Source: Sorghum bicolor
Taxonomy: Eukaryota > Streptophyta > Magnoliopsida > Poales > Poaceae
Direction of reading: 5' to 3'
Assembly: GCF_000003195.3 (NCBI RefSeq)
Contig: NC_012875.2
Span: 17,988,398 to 18,052,397 of the forward strand
DNA length: 64,000 bases
The notes under the pieces were generated by a model. It did not search any database. It was not told where the DNA came from and saw nothing but the letters and a program-made list of their open reading frames with translations. The translations under genes and the position numbers were made by a program. Below are positions 44,144 to 57,322 of this stretch, in pieces (positions within the stretch are counted from its first letter, which is position 1; the number at the start of each line of letters is the position of its first letter).

Positions 44144-46351
44144 TGTCACGGAACCGACCAAATTATAAGAGTTCAAGTGTAGAAACGATCGACCAGCAAT
44201 CAAGTTTCCAAACTTGAGCCCATATAATCTCGGTAGTCAACTGAAATCACGAAGGACATCAAACCAACTTGCAACAAACCAAGATCGTAATAGTTCAACA
44301 TAATACAGCAAATGTTACATAGTCATTCATTGTCGTCGAAGCGGCACCACATCGGAGTTACTTAGTTATTACAACACATGTTTGTAGTAGCGGAAGCAAA
44401 ATATTTTACAACACATATTTCAAAGTTCATTTCACAAGTTCTTGTTCAGCTAGGGTCTTATGCCATCCATCCAAAAGCAACAGGTACGAAGTAGTTAGAG
44501 AACCGTGCCCAACGATTTAGTCCTCATCCCCAGCAGGATGGAGACAGGTCTTGTAGAAGCCATCATAAAAGATATCATCTGCAACAGGTGGGAATAAACC
44601 CTGAGTACGAGGATGTACTCAGCTAGACTTACCCGTCTAGTAAAACATAAAAGACACCAAGGATCATGCAAGGCTAGGTATACAGAGGAGCTGGTTGACT
44701 CAACAGTTGCGAAAAGCTTAATTGGTAGCTAAATTCTTGTAAAAGCATCATATTAATTATCATTAGCCTACCACTAGATTAGCACCTGTACTAAATCACA
44801 TCACTTGATTATTACAAGCAATAATAACCATACCAAGTTCCTCATATGCTCTTTCTTGCTATCATCGTTATCACGAACCAATGTTCATTAGTGGATGCTA
44901 CGTTTGCTGCTGCTCTGTCAAGTTCTCACTATCCGGGAGAGACGGCGATTCGAATCGATTCCTATCCAGCTGGAGGGTTATTCCTAGCACTCACCCAAGC
45001 ATCCCCCATCGGAGAGCCAGCGGGTCACCTTTGGTACGACTCAGGAATCACGGCTCCGATCAGCGCCGCACTCCCAGGGCTACCACTCTACCAGGGAAGT
45101 CAGGAATTTTAACTCATCTGCCTTTGGTCTTACGCCAATGGTCCCCCGCACACCGCACTTCCTCCGGTAGTGCGCACTTTATACTTGCCAGTCTTCCGGC
45201 CTGAGTCATACTACCAGGCTTCGCGGTCGGAACGAGTTATCCGGCCAACTAAGTGTCAGGCATGCGTTTAACATGACAAGAGGACGTACAACGATCGGTC
45301 CTTAGCTGCCATAGACGGAGTTACTACAACCTTGCAAAACTCCGCCCGCCTTAAGTCATTTTAATCAGGTTCCCTCCACGATAGCACATATAGACAATCG
45401 TGATCCGACCCAACCCTATCTCGCGCAGGTGACAGGATATCACCCGACTTCTACCGATTAAAGCATGTCTAAGCCACTACTCGATCCTAACTCTATAACC
45501 AGGTAGTGGTAAGATATCTGGACAAGGATTGAGTAAAAGGCAGCAAAGGTTTCATCACAACTCCTATACGTAAATGCATCAATAGATCTAACATAATCAA
45601 GTAAGCTTTGGAAATTAAAGTGGGAGACTTAAGATGCTCTGTGGCTTGCCTTTCACGAATGATGCCAGCTCGTGATTCGGGCACTCAACCTCCTCTTCGG
45701 GCTCCTCATGTCCGGCTTGCTGGACCTCCACCTCCGGATTGCCCTCCTGGCTTTCGGGGTTCACCTGGAGCTCGAAAGAAGCTGTCGCGTCCGGTGCTCC
45801 TATTGCATGCATGGTGAGTTAGAATGGGTGTATACTCAATGGGAATGAATGTTTGACAATGGAATTGGCACTTCACTGGACACTCATTTACTGAGTAAAC
45901 TTCTAAGATTAACTCACAAAGGATAACTAATTAACTTAGCGAGACTTGGCAAGTCAAACTATAAACAGCAAGCATCACATAACAGAACAGCTCAGTAAAC
46001 AGGTCATAACTATTGCGATGAAGATCCAACGAACATAAATGAGGACATTCTGGAAAGCTTATGAAATTGTCTACATTTCATATTTAGACATCACAGCAAG
46101 GTTCATAAGTTAAACAAGTGAATTAAACAAAGTTCCAGGTTCTGTCGCAGAAAAAACAGAAAGCACCTATTTCTGGAACCTAAATTGGAAAAGCCATAAC
46201 TTTAAAACTACTGGACAAAATTATCCCAAATTTAAACCACAGCTAGTTCATAAAGTTTACAACAACTTTGATTTAGACAAGTCTTCCAGAAAACCAAGTT
46301 ATGAATAATCAAAGGTTGAATTACTTTCTTGCTGTCCAGAACAGCTATAAA
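44144..46351 (-). repeat. Duplicated partial LTR of Tek-C
   Basis: A copy of 47980-50187 made by the tandem duplication, starting TGTCACGG after ACTGC. It includes the hairpin module, and the small acidic ORF at 45615-45812. Confidence 0.92.
45615..45812 (-). CDS. Small acidic LTR ORF of Tek-C, duplicated copy
   Basis: Same protein as 49451-49648, carried by the tandem duplication. Confidence 0.45.
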   Translation of the reverse strand: MHAIGAPDATASFELQVNPESQEGNPEVEVQQAGHEEPEEEVECPNHELASFVKGKPQSILSLPL

Positions 46352-46352
46352 C

Positions 46353-47979
46353 AAAAGGCTTAATGTCTTGGTCTGAAATCCTCTGCACCAAATGACTCAG
46401 ACTCTCAAAATCTTGAGAAGCATACTTGTCTCTGATATGTGGCAACAATCCCTGAAAAGCCAAATCGGCTAGCTGCCGATCATCTAGAATCAGACTGTAG
46501 CACTTATTCTTAACCTCTCGCAATCTCTGCACAAAGCTTTCAGCCGATTCATCATTGCGTTGCTTCAACCTAACCAAATCGGTAATCTTCTTTTCATGAA
46601 CTCCTGAAAAGAAGTATTTGTGGAACTTCTTCTCTAGATCGGCCCAAGTGATCACTGAGTTGGGAGGTAACGAAATAATCCAAGTAAAAGCCAATCCAGA
46701 TAAAGATGACGAAAACAGACAAACCCTTAACTCATCTCTGTTAGCAACTTCCCCACATTGGATGATGAACCTATTGACATGCTCCATAGTTGATGTATCA
46801 TCCTGTCCAGAAAACATAGTGAAATCTAGTACCTTGTACCGATTTGGAAGTAGAATTAAATCATATGTAGGAGGATACTGTGTCCGATAAGAGTAAGTGT
46901 TGACTTTGGGCTTTATCCCAAATTGGTCTCTCATTACTTCAGCTATCTTATCGGCCCAATATGCATCGGCATCTTGCCGATGAGGCGGTTGTGGATCTGG
47001 CACCTGCTGATATGTTTCCACGTGTCTCTGAGGTGCACGATCTGCATGGAACATTGGGTTAATCATCTGACCACCAATCTGTTGACCAAGATTCATCGGC
47101 TGGTTGACCAACCCTTGATTCTGAAACCCAGGTTGGATTTGGCCTTGTTGAAACCCTGCAGCCTGATGATTCTGCTGAGGCATCTGTGGAAAGACTAACT
47201 GTCCTGTCCATCCACTGTTAGCATTCATCGGCATAAGCCCTGCCGATGACTGATAATTGGGCATCATCATTGAATTGACATACCCTGGCTGTGTCATAAA
47301 CCTCTGCTGTGTCGGCATTGAATCTGCCGATGCGTTAGGCATTTGGAACGTTGGAGCTTGAGAATTCCCAGTATAAGGTCTTGCAGTAGTAGTTGCAGTG
47401 TACTGGGGACTCTAATTCATCGGCGGATTTGGAGGTGCCGATGCCACAGGAGCCTTGCCTGTCATATCAGCCACTTGAGACGTTCCAGGAGCTTTTACCA
47501 TCATCTCTGGGGGCATACCAAAACCCCACCAGTTGGGAGGAACAGATCCCGACATTGCCGATGCCAATAGATCTGTAGCAAGCTTGATTGATTCGTCTGA
47601 TGTTGATGGATTGGTCGTCATTGGCATAGATTGCGCATTAGTGATCCCTAATGTGCTTGGAGGAGAAGTAACTTCTGTACCCGCAACGGCTGTAGTAGCC
47701 GATGGAGCTATAACCAATGATGACCCTGGCTGATGATAGGCAGGAACCATATAATTTGGTGGCAATTACCCTTCCTTGACAGTTCTAGCCACCGCATTGA
47801 AAACCGTGTTGGACAATACACCAACTTGATTGATTAAAGCACGGTTAATAGCACTGTCAACCATGTCTTGAAGTTTACCAGGATTGGCTTCAAAAGTAAT
47901 CTGCCGAGGTGCCGACAATGCTTCTTTTTGGATCACTTCACCGCTCCTGTTGATACTGAAGGATTTCAAGCATTACTGC
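46353..47979 (-). pseudogene. Tat-D gag, second copy of the N-terminal and core part
   Basis: The same gag frame as 42517-44143, with the same two stops (near 47764 and 47412), so these mutations predate the duplication. It is cut at the left by the duplication junction, after the QDIKPF block, and runs into LTR sequence. Confidence 0.88.
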
Positions 47980-50900
47980 TGTCACGGAACCGACCAAATT
48001 ATAAGAGTTCAAGTGTAGAAACGATCGACCAGCAATCAAGTTTCCAAACTTGAGCCCATATAATCTCGGTAGTCAACTGAAATCACGAAGGACATCAAAC
48101 CAACTTGCAACAAACCAAGATCGTAATAGTTCAACATAATACAGCAAATGTTACATAGTCATTCATTGTCGTCGAAGCGGCACCACATCGGAGTTACTTA
48201 GTTATTACAACACATGTTTGTAGTAGCGGAAGCAAAATATTTTACAACACATATTTCAAAGTTCATTTCACAAGTTCTTGTTCAGCTAGGGTCTTATGCC
48301 ATCCATCCAAAAGCAACAGGTACGAAGTAGTTAGAAAACCGTGCCCAACGGTTTAGTCCTCATCCCCAGCAGGATGGAGACAGGTCTTGTAGAAGCCATC
48401 ATAAAAGATATCATCTGCAACAGGTGGGAATAAACCCTGAGTACGAGGATGTACTCAGCTAGACTTACCCGTCTAGTAAAACATAAAAGACACCAAGGAT
48501 CATGCAAGGCTAGGTATACAGAGGAGCTGGTTGACTCAACAGTTGCGAAAAGCTTAATTGGTAGCTAAATTCTTGTAAAAGCATCATATTAATTATCATT
48601 AGCCTACCACTAGATTAGCACCTGTACTAAATCACATCACTTGATTATTACAAGCAATAATAACCATACCAAGTTCCTCATATGCTCTTTCTTGCTATCA
48701 TCGTTATCACGAACCAATGTTCATTAGTGGATGCTACGTTTGCTGCTGCTCTGTCAAGTTCTCACTATCCGGGAGAGACGGCGATTCGAATCGATTCCTA
48801 TCCAGCTGGAGGGTTATTCCTAGCACTCACCCAAGCATCCCCCATCGGAGAGCCAGCGGGTCACCTTTGGTACGACTCAGGAATCACGGCTCCGATCAGC
48901 GCCGCACTCCCAGGGCTACCACTCTACCAGGGAAGTCAGGAATTTTAACTCATCTGCCTTTGGTCTTACGCCAATGGTCCCCCGCACACCGCACTTCCTC
49001 CGGTAGTGCGCACTTTATACTTGCCAGTCTTCCGGCTTGAGTCATACTACCAGGCTTCGCGGTCGGAACGAGTTATCCGGCCAACTAAGTGTCAGGCATG
49101 CGTTTAACATGACAAGAGGACGTACAACGATCGGTCCTTAGCTGCCATAGACAGAGTTACTACAACCTTGCAAAACTCCGCCCGCCTTAAGTCATTTTAA
49201 TCAGGTTCCCTCCACGATAGCACATATAGACAATCGTGATCCGACCCAACCCTATCTCGCGCAGGTGACAGGATATCACCCGACTTCTACCGATTAAAGC
49301 ATGTCTAAGCCACTACTCGATCCTAACTCTATAACCAGGTAGTGGTAAGATATCTGGAAAAGGATTGAGTAAAAGGCAGCAAAGGTTTCATCACAACTCC
49401 TATACGTAAATGCATCAATAGATCTAACATAATCAAGTAAGCTTTGGAAATTAAAGTGGGAGACTTAAGATGCTCTGTGGCTTGCCTTTCACGAATGATG
49501 CCAGCTCGTGATTCGGGCACTCAACCTCCTCTTCGGGCTCCTCGTGTCCGGCTTGCTGGACCTCCACCTCCGGATTGCCCTCCTGGCTTTCGGGGTTCAC
49601 CTGGAGCTCGAAAGAAGCTGTCGCGTCCGGTGCTCCTATTGCATGCATGGTGAGTTAGAATGGGTGTATACTCAATGGGAATGAATGTTTGACAATGGAA
49701 TTGGCACTTCACTGGACACTCATTTACTGAGTAAACTTCTAAGATTAACTCACAAAGGATAACTAATTAACTTAGCGAGACTTGGCAAGTCAAACTATAA
49801 ACAGCAAGCATCACATAACAGAACAGCTCAGTAAACAGGTCATAACTATTGCGATGAAGATCCAACGAACATAAATGAGGACATTCTGGAAAGCTTATGA
49901 AATTGTCTACATTTCATATTTAGACATCACAGCAAGGTTCATAAGTTAAACAAGTGAATTAAACAAAGTTCCAGGTTCTGTCGCAGAAAAAACAGAAAGC
50001 ACCTATTTCTGGAACCTAACTTGGAAAAGCCATAACTTTAAAACTACTGGACAAAATTATCCCAAATTTAAACCACAGCTAGTTCATAAAGTTTACAACA
50101 ACTTTGATTTAGACAAGTCTTCCAGAAAACCAAGTTATGAATAATCAAAGGTTGAATTACTTTCTTGCTGTCCAGAACAGCTATAAACCTTCAATTAAAT
50201 ATTTGATGACATAGCCAAAATATTTTTAGTGCCAACCAAATGGCTCACAGGCACTAGCATACCATAAGATTACCAGAACAACATATGGCAACCCCAAAAC
50301 ATTTAATAACAAGGCATTTATTACTTTAATTCTATAGAGGGACATAATTACAAGATACCAGCAAAATTGCTCAGAAAAATCTACAAAAATTACAGAAGCA
50401 CAAGTATAGCATCTTGACCATACCATAAAAATTTCAGAGCAATTGCACATGCCAAACTTAATATAAATATTTAACATGTAACAAGGTGCTTATTTCACAA
50501 TTTAAGACACGTGGCTTATATAGTGTCAAACAACAGATTTCAGATTATTTACATGTTAAAAATACCATAAGCAAGTTTGACACCAGAGTAGAGCACCAGC
50601 ATAAGCACTATTTATTTACTATGATTTAAATAAGAAAACAAGCCATAGAATCAACATAAATTACATATCACAGATATATCATTCCAAAAATCATGAAATA
50701 TTTATCATAGCATTCTCATACCACTCAGAGCCTAGCATAAAATGATCAAAACAAAAAGAGCAGTATATCAAGAGATATGAATTTATACATAAACAACAAG
50801 ATTAAATCATAATAACTATTTATCCCAGAAAACATGGTACATTTTATATTTTTATTTACAACGAGCCATCCCAAGGAACATCACAAAATTTGTTTCACAA

Positions 50901-52575
50901 TTTTTGGATCTCAGAAACAGAAGATATGATTTTTGCAAGAAAGCCAAAAACCTGGATTTGAATATAAGAAAAGGAGGGAAACAATGTGACACTGACAGCG
51001 GGTCCCGCATGTCAGGGTCGTCTTCCTCACGGCCGAGGCGACTCTCACCGGCGATTTCTCCGCGACGGCGAGGTCTCCGGCCAACCCACGGGCATCAACG
51101 TGATCCCCAGACCCTTGCGAACCGATTGACCACCTTTTCCCCACGGCGGAGCCACCAAAAATGGCTTGCCGTCGATCATGGCGGCTCGGCGGAGGTGCTC
51201 GCCATTACGCCGGAGCTCTCAGGCTGGTAGAGCGCGACCTAGGGTTTCCTACAGCACCAGCGGACTACGGCGAAGCTTCCTAGCAGGCGACTTGGCTTGA
51301 GACGGTGTGGAATGAGCTGGCCACGAGAGAGCCCAACTCCGGCGGAAACACGGCGGCGCTGCGCGTCGCGTCCGGCGACGGTGAGCACGGTAGAGCGTCC
51401 ACCAAGTGGCGCAAACGTTCGCTAAGGACCTAAGCTACCTCTAGGACCTATCCAGAGAAGATGAGAGGCTCCGAGGAGCTCGGCATTGAGTTCGCCGGAG
51501 AAGAAGGTCACGGCGACCCGATTTGGGGGAAGTCAGAAATGTCGGCTCACCGGAGGGTTTCACGGTGAGTTAGCGGGTGGAGGGTGGAGAGAGGTTCACG
51601 GCGGAGCTGTCGGCGAGTTTTGGTGAGTAGCAACGCAGCGACGAGAGCGATTGAGCTCGCCAGAGTGAGCTCGCGACGGTGAGCTCACTGCGGCCGCTTT
51701 TCTGGCGAGAGAGCGAGAGGAAGGAGAGAGTGGACGCGTCCACTGCGTCCGGGGCGTCGCCATGGAGGTCATGCGCATGCTGGGAGCTGACGAGCGGGGC
51801 CAGTAGCGACGTATGGGCGCCAAATGTCACCGATGTCCTGTCGCCGGTCGGCCACGTCGACGAGCTCGACTCTGAATCAGGCACGCGATCACCGACTGAA
51901 AGAGCAACTTCGACGATGATTAACTTCCAAACCAAAGTGAGTTAGGAGATGGTGTGGTTGACAAAGTTGAAGTACTAGCTGAGTTCTACAACATTGTCAA
52001 CTAGAGCAAAAGCCAGATCAGCCTGGATTTAGAGATATGAGGTTTTCAAAATCGATCGAGCAAATTGTTGCGTTCCTAGACTTAGAAATTTTTTCTAAGT
52101 GTTGGAAACAGCCCCAAATCTGCCTTGTGGGTTACTTTTGAGCTAGATGTGGTCATTTTCATGAGATGGCCATAAAACAACTTTTGTTCCTTATAAACTT
52201 TGCTACAACTTTGCTGTAGAAAGTTTTGACATGCAAACATTTTATGAAACACTTTTTAAAAGCCTAAGCAGAAGAGGTTTCTAGGGCCTATACATGTAGG
52301 TATGACTTAAGTGATTATTTTGGAGAAGTGATCAACATGAACATTGTTCCTAAGGTTGAGTTAAGTATAGATAAACTAATTACCAAGACTTAACACACAA
52401 GCATGAGCATGGTTCACACAAACACAAGCATAGGAAGCATAATTAATCAAGTTAAAGCACACTCAAGCATAAAATGACATGGCTCAAGGTAGATGATGAT
52501 CATGATATGCTTGAGTAGATGATGATGCTCATGTTATGCATGTGATTGATGCCACCATAACACTGGGGTGTTACA
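47980..52575 (-). repeat. Tek-C 3' LTR (left LTR)
   Basis: 4596 bp. It differs from the right LTR at scattered sites and by an extra 20-21 bp near 52091-52112. It holds the hairpin module (48437-48458), the small ORF (49451-49648), a GC-rich block (about 50990-51900) and the terminal palindrome TAACAC-GTGTTA. Confidence 0.93.
49451..49648 (-). CDS. Small acidic LTR ORF of Tek-C, left LTR
   Basis: 65 codons plus stop, starting M-H-A-I-G and ending KGKPQSILSLPL. It is open in all three LTR copies although every large gene of Tek-C has stops. It shares the ECPNH and KGKP-SILSL blocks with Tek-B1 and Tek-F. Function unknown. Confidence 0.5.
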   Translation of the reverse strand: MHAIGAPDATASFELQVNPESQEGNPEVEVQQAGHEEPEEEVECPNHELASFVKGKPQSILSLPL

Positions 52576-52588
52576 GCCCTCCCCCCTT
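52576..52588 (-). promoter_or_regulatory. Polypurine tract of Tek-C
   Basis: AAGGGGGGAGGGC on the - strand directly precedes the 3' LTR, one base different from the Tek-B1 tract. Confidence 0.9.
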
Positions 52589-52592
52589 ACAA

Positions 52593-52611
52593 AAATCTCA
52601 TCCTGAGATTT
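52593..52611 (-). promoter_or_regulatory. Hairpin before the Tek-C polypurine tract
   Basis: AAATCTCA-GGA-TGAGATTT, the counterpart of the Tek-B1 hairpin with one changed but still paired position. Confidence 0.55.
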
Positions 52612-52617
52612 GGAAGC

Positions 52618-55167
52618 TTACTGATTTTCGAAGAATGTTTTGTAAACTTCTTTTAAATAATCCTCCGTTTCCCAAGTGGCATCTTCCTCCCCGTGGTTAC
52701 TCCACAATACCTTGTAGAACTGAACCACACGATTTTGTGTCACCCGCTCCTTGCGGTCAAGAACCGCTACAGGTTTCTCCTTGTACACCAAGTCAGATTT
52801 CAACTTGATATCCCGAACTTCCACTCGTTCCTCCAGAACACGAAGGCACTTCTTTAATTGTGATACGTGGAAGACAGGAAAAATAGCTCAAAGCTCAACT
52901 GGTAGTTGAACTTTGTATGCTACGTTTCCTTTCCTTTCAGGAATCCGATAAGGTCACACATAACGAGGTGCAAGCTTTCGCTTGACTCCGAACCTTTGTA
53001 CGCCCTTCATCGGAGACACCTTGATATACACATGGTCACCGACTGCAAACTCAATCGGCTTCATTATCTTATCAGCATAACTTTTCTGATGAGCTTGAGC
53101 AGCTTCCAGATGTTGCTGGATGGTATGGACTTACTGCTCCGCTTCGTTCATGAAATCGATGCCATAATACCTTCGTTCCCCGGATTCCACCCAATTCAAC
53201 GGGGTTCGACACTTTCGACCATATAGGGCTTCGAATGGAGCCATTTTGATACTCTCTTGATAACTATTGTTGCAAGAGAACTCAGCTAACGGCAACCACA
53301 TAACCCAAGAACCCTTGGAGGAGAGAGCACATGCCCTCAACATGTCTTCTAGGATTTGGTTGACCCGTTCAGTTTGGCCGGCTGTTTGGGGATGATATGC
53401 TGAACTACGGACCAAGTGAGTACCGATCTGCTCATGTAGACACTCCTTAAAACGGGCAGTGAATTGTGGTCCACGATCTGATATGATAGTTCGAGGCACA
53501 CCATAATGACGGACAATGTGCTCGAAGTACAACTCTACATACTGATGTGGACGGTAATCAGTTTGAACTGGAATAAAACGAGCAACCTTGGTCTAACGGT
53601 CTACAATCACCCAGATAGAGTCGTAACCCTTGACAGAAGTTGGAAGTCCAACAATGAAATCCATGCTGACTTCTTCCCATTTCCAACCAGAAATTGATAA
53701 GGGTTGAAGTAAGCCTGCTTTCATGTGAACGGCCTTCACACGACAACAATTGTCACAACGAGCGACAAAAGCAGCAATCTCCTTTTTCATCTTTGTCCAC
53801 CAAAACAGAGGTTTCAGATCCTGATACATCTTGCTACTACCAGGATGGATAGACAACTTGGATGAACGAGCTTCGGACAAGATCTGATTTCACAGCTCAC
53901 GGTCTTTTGGGACCACAAGTCGATCTTTGAACCAAAGAATTCCATTTTCATCGACCCGAAAGTGCTTGGTTTCTTCTTCCTTCATTTTCCTCTTTATATG
54001 GTGGATGCCCACATCAGTTTGCTGCAATTCGATGACTCAATTGCGAAGAGTACTCTCCAAAGAAATCTGGTTGAGCACAAGTGGGTGCATAAGATGTGAC
54101 AATAATGGATCTTCCACCTGAACTGACTGACAGTGCGCTTTCCGACTCAAGGCATCCACAACCATGTTTGCCTTTCCCGTATGGTAGTGCACTTGTAGAT
54201 TATAATCTTTAATCAACTCAAGCCACCTTCGCTACGGCATGTTCAATTCAGGTTGAGTGAAGATGTACTTGAGACTCTTATGATCCGTGTAAATATTGCA
54301 TAGATTACCCAACAAATAGTGCCTCCAGATTTTCAAAGCATGAAGAACTGTAGCCAATTCTAAGTCATGAGTAGGGTAATTTACCTCATGTTTTCGAAGT
54401 TGGCGCGAGGCATACGCGATAACACGACCTTCCTGCATCAGCACACAGCCTAGACCAGTACCTGACGCGTCACAGAAGACATCGAAGGGCTTCTCGATAT
54501 CAGGTTGAGCTAGGACAGGAGCCGATGTTAGCAGTGTCCTCAACTTGTGGAATGCCTCTTCACACTCCGTCGTCCACACAAACTTCTCATCTTTTTGGAG
54601 TAGGCCAGTCATAGGCTTGGATATCTTTGAAAATTCTAGAATGAATCAACGATAATACCCCGCCAACCCCGGAAAACTCCTAACCTCGTGTATCGAAGTT
54701 GGAACTTTCCAATCCAGCACTTCTTGCACCTTAGCTGGATCTACCGATATGCCTTCTTCAGATAAGACATGGCCCAAGAAAGGTACATTCTTCATCCAAA
54801 ACTCGCATTTGCTGAACTTAGCATAAAGCTGATGCTCACGCAAACGTGACAATACCACACGCAGATGCTCTGCATGCTCCTCTTCATTGCAAGAATATAC
54901 CAGGATATCATCAATGAAGACCACCACAAACTTGTCCAATTCGGGCATGAACACTGAATTCATGAGATACATGAAGTTAGCAGGTGCATTTGTAAGACCG
55001 AAGGACATGACGAGATACTCATACAACCCATACCTCATCGAGAACGCTGTCTTAGGTACATCTTCGGGACGGATCTTGATCTGATGGTACCCAGATCGCA
55101 AATCAATCTTGGAGAATACCTTAGCTTTAGACAACTGATCAAACAGGATATCAATGCGAGGAAGAGG
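52618..55167 (-). pseudogene. Tek-C pol: RT core, RNase H, integrase, chromodomain
   Basis: From right to left the - strand reads [12 protein letters not shown] and the FIDD box of RT (near 54920-54935), RNase H with FCDAS, DLELA and an intact TDHKSLK, integrase with CDNCC, MDFIVGLP, ISDRG and the ERVNQ glutamate, and a C-terminal chromodomain (52640-52800, YKVLWSNHGEEDATWE). Stops occur near 54643, 54230, 53590 and 53128 and at several later points, and one residue is missing in the HMKAGLL stretch. Stop TAA at 52618-52620. The domain order and chromodomain are the same as in Tek-B1. Confidence 0.9.
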
Positions 55168-56960
55168 CTATTTCTTCTTGATGGTCACCGCATTCAGGGG
55201 ACGATAGTCCACACACATGCGCAAGGACTGATCCTTCTTCTTCACAAAGATAGCCGGACAACCCCAAGGAGAAGAACTAGGACGGATAAGACCCTTCTTC
55301 AACAACTCATTCAGCTGGGTCTTAAGCTCAGCTAGCTCATTTGGTGGCATTCTATAAGGTCTTCTAGAGATAGGAGCGGTACCTGGAATTAATCCAATTT
55401 TGAACTCCACATCCCGATCTGGAGGAAGCCCGGGTAAATCATCAGGGAATACATCCAGGAACTCACACACCACCAGAATATCCTTGATGGTTCTAGATGT
55501 AACTGCATTCATCGTGCTACGGATATGAATATCCCGAGGAAGTTGCACTAAGAACACCTCTTTGGTATTCGGGTCTCTCAACATCACTACATGAGTGGTG
55601 GTCTCGATAAGAACCCCGTTGCCACTCATCCACTTCATACCCAGAATTACATCTATACCCACACCGGGTAAAACAACCAGATCAGCAAGAAACTGACGGT
55701 CTCCTTTTTCTAGAGTTGCCCCCACAACCACTTGATTGGTAGAAATATCATTTCCAGCAGCACTAATGCAATAACTGCCCTTATCAAGTGTAAATGCCTT
55801 GAGATTATGCTTAGACACAAAGTCTGAACTCACAAAAGAATGTGATGCTCCTAAATCAAAAAGCACAAGTGCATCACATTGGTTAACTACAAACTTACCA
55901 GCCGTAACTACCTCACCAGCAGGGATTGCCTCCACAGTCATGTAGTGAACACGCCCCTGGCGAACGTTCCCTTGGTTGCCCTTCTTTGGCGGGTAAGGAC
56001 AATTGCTCTGCCAGTGCCCGGTCTGATTGCAGTTCCAGCACAGACGGTTGGCAGGTGGAGTCTTGGCATAGCTGGGACCCGTGTTGCCCCTAGGAAGAGC
56101 AATAGAGTACCCCTTGTGGAAACCCTTCTTCACCTGATTCTTCTTCACTGGAGGGCGATATCGCTGGTTAGGAGTTGGAGCGCGATACTAGGGTCTAGCT
56201 ACCACTGGAGCCTTGGACTGAGATGCCCTGCCCTGGCCTCAAAAGCCCTCTTGCACAGTGTTATAGTTCTCTTGAGTGAGAGCATCACTGACAAACTCAT
56301 TGAAAGTTGCACACTTAGAGCGGCCCATAGTTTTCAGCAACTTGGGGCCAAGACCCCGCTTGAAGCTAACAATCTTCTTCGTCTTAGTCTTCACAAACTC
56401 AGGAGCATACCTTGACAGGTGATTGAAAGCATGCAAGTACTCCTTCAGAGTTTTGTTGCCCTGAGTCAACTACATAAACTCAGTATGCTTCATCTCCATA
56501 ACACCAGGAGGGATGAAATGCCCCTTGAAAGCTTGACAGAAGAGATTCCAGTCAATCATAGTATTCTCAGGAAGAGCCTCCCGATAATGATTCCACCATA
56601 TGCCTGTCGGACCCTGCAGTTGGTGAGCTGCATACTCAGCCTTCAAACCCTCAGTCAGCCGAAGCAAGCGGAACTTTTGTTCCACAGTGTCCGACCACTC
56701 CTTAGCTTGAAGGGGTTCTTCAGCCTCTCTGAAAGATGGGGGCTTAGTATCCATGAAATCCTTGAAGCTACTGTATTGGTTAGGTGCTAGCCCTTCTTGT
56801 GCATTATGACCACCCTGATTTGCATCCGGTTGATGGTCTCAGTGAGCATCCTTTGATTTTCCACCATCATTTGTATCAGCTCTGCTGGATTTGGTGGTGG
56901 ATGAGGAGGGGGTGGGTTCATGTTCGCACGTTGTTTCGCACCTCGAGTGCCACGAGACAT
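55168..56960 (-). pseudogene. Tek-C gag, protease and start of RT
   Basis: The gag ATG at 56960 directly follows TATTTTTACAG. Gag has a Pro/Asn-rich start, the core with [14 protein letters not shown] and [13 protein letters not shown], and a CCHC knuckle ([14 protein letters not shown]). The protease reads DLGASHSF, where active relatives have DSG, so catalysis is probably lost. RT begins with [11 protein letters not shown] and is cut by TAG at 55168-55170, where Tek-B1 has Tyr. Other stops are TAG near 56467 and TGA near 56239. Confidence 0.9.
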
Positions 56961-57322
56961 CTGTAAAAATACAGTCAGTGAGTATTGATGATGACAAGAT
57001 TGTCGTAGAAGAACTTATATTCATGCCTGAAAGTATTCGAGAGAATAGCTTTACAGAAAAGGCACAATAATTTAATTCCACAAAACAACATCACCAATCC
57101 AACACATGAAAAAGACATCCGTAATATGCACAACGCAGAAAAACATCGTCATAACCGATCGAACATGTTAAGGTTACACATTGGGTCCATAAAGTTATTA
57201 CACCATCATAGTACATGACATGAGTCAAAGATCAAGGTTCTGGATTACAACATGATTACAAAAGGACCACTGCTGACTACCATAATACAAAAGATCCTCA
57301 CATAACAAATATGCGCTACCCA
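56961..57322 (-). other. Tek-C spacer between extra ORF and gag
   Basis: 362 nt without coding potential, ending on the - strand in the acceptor-like TATTTTTACAG before the gag ATG. Confidence 0.6.

Larger units (their letters stand above)
42516..46351. repeat. Tandem duplication, unit 1 (3836 bp)
   Basis: Unit 1 equals unit 2 (46352-50187) at about 99.7 percent by eye, with an offset of exactly 3836 bp throughout. It spans the Tat-D gag from the KPFEPK region to the Tek-C insertion point, plus the first 2208 bp of the Tek-C left LTR. The junction at 46351/46352 joins GCTATAAA to CAAAAGG with one base of shared sequence. Confidence 0.95.
46352..50187. repeat. Tandem duplication, unit 2 (3836 bp)
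   Basis: Second copy, continuous on its right with the rest of the Tek-C left LTR, so it is the original position on that side. About ten single-base differences from unit 1 were noticed, mostly transitions. Confidence 0.95.

Noticed and set aside
50904..51945. GC-rich frames in the Tek-C LTR (also 62148-63189)
   Set aside because: They overlap on both strands, have no conserved protein motif, and differ between LTR copies by indels.
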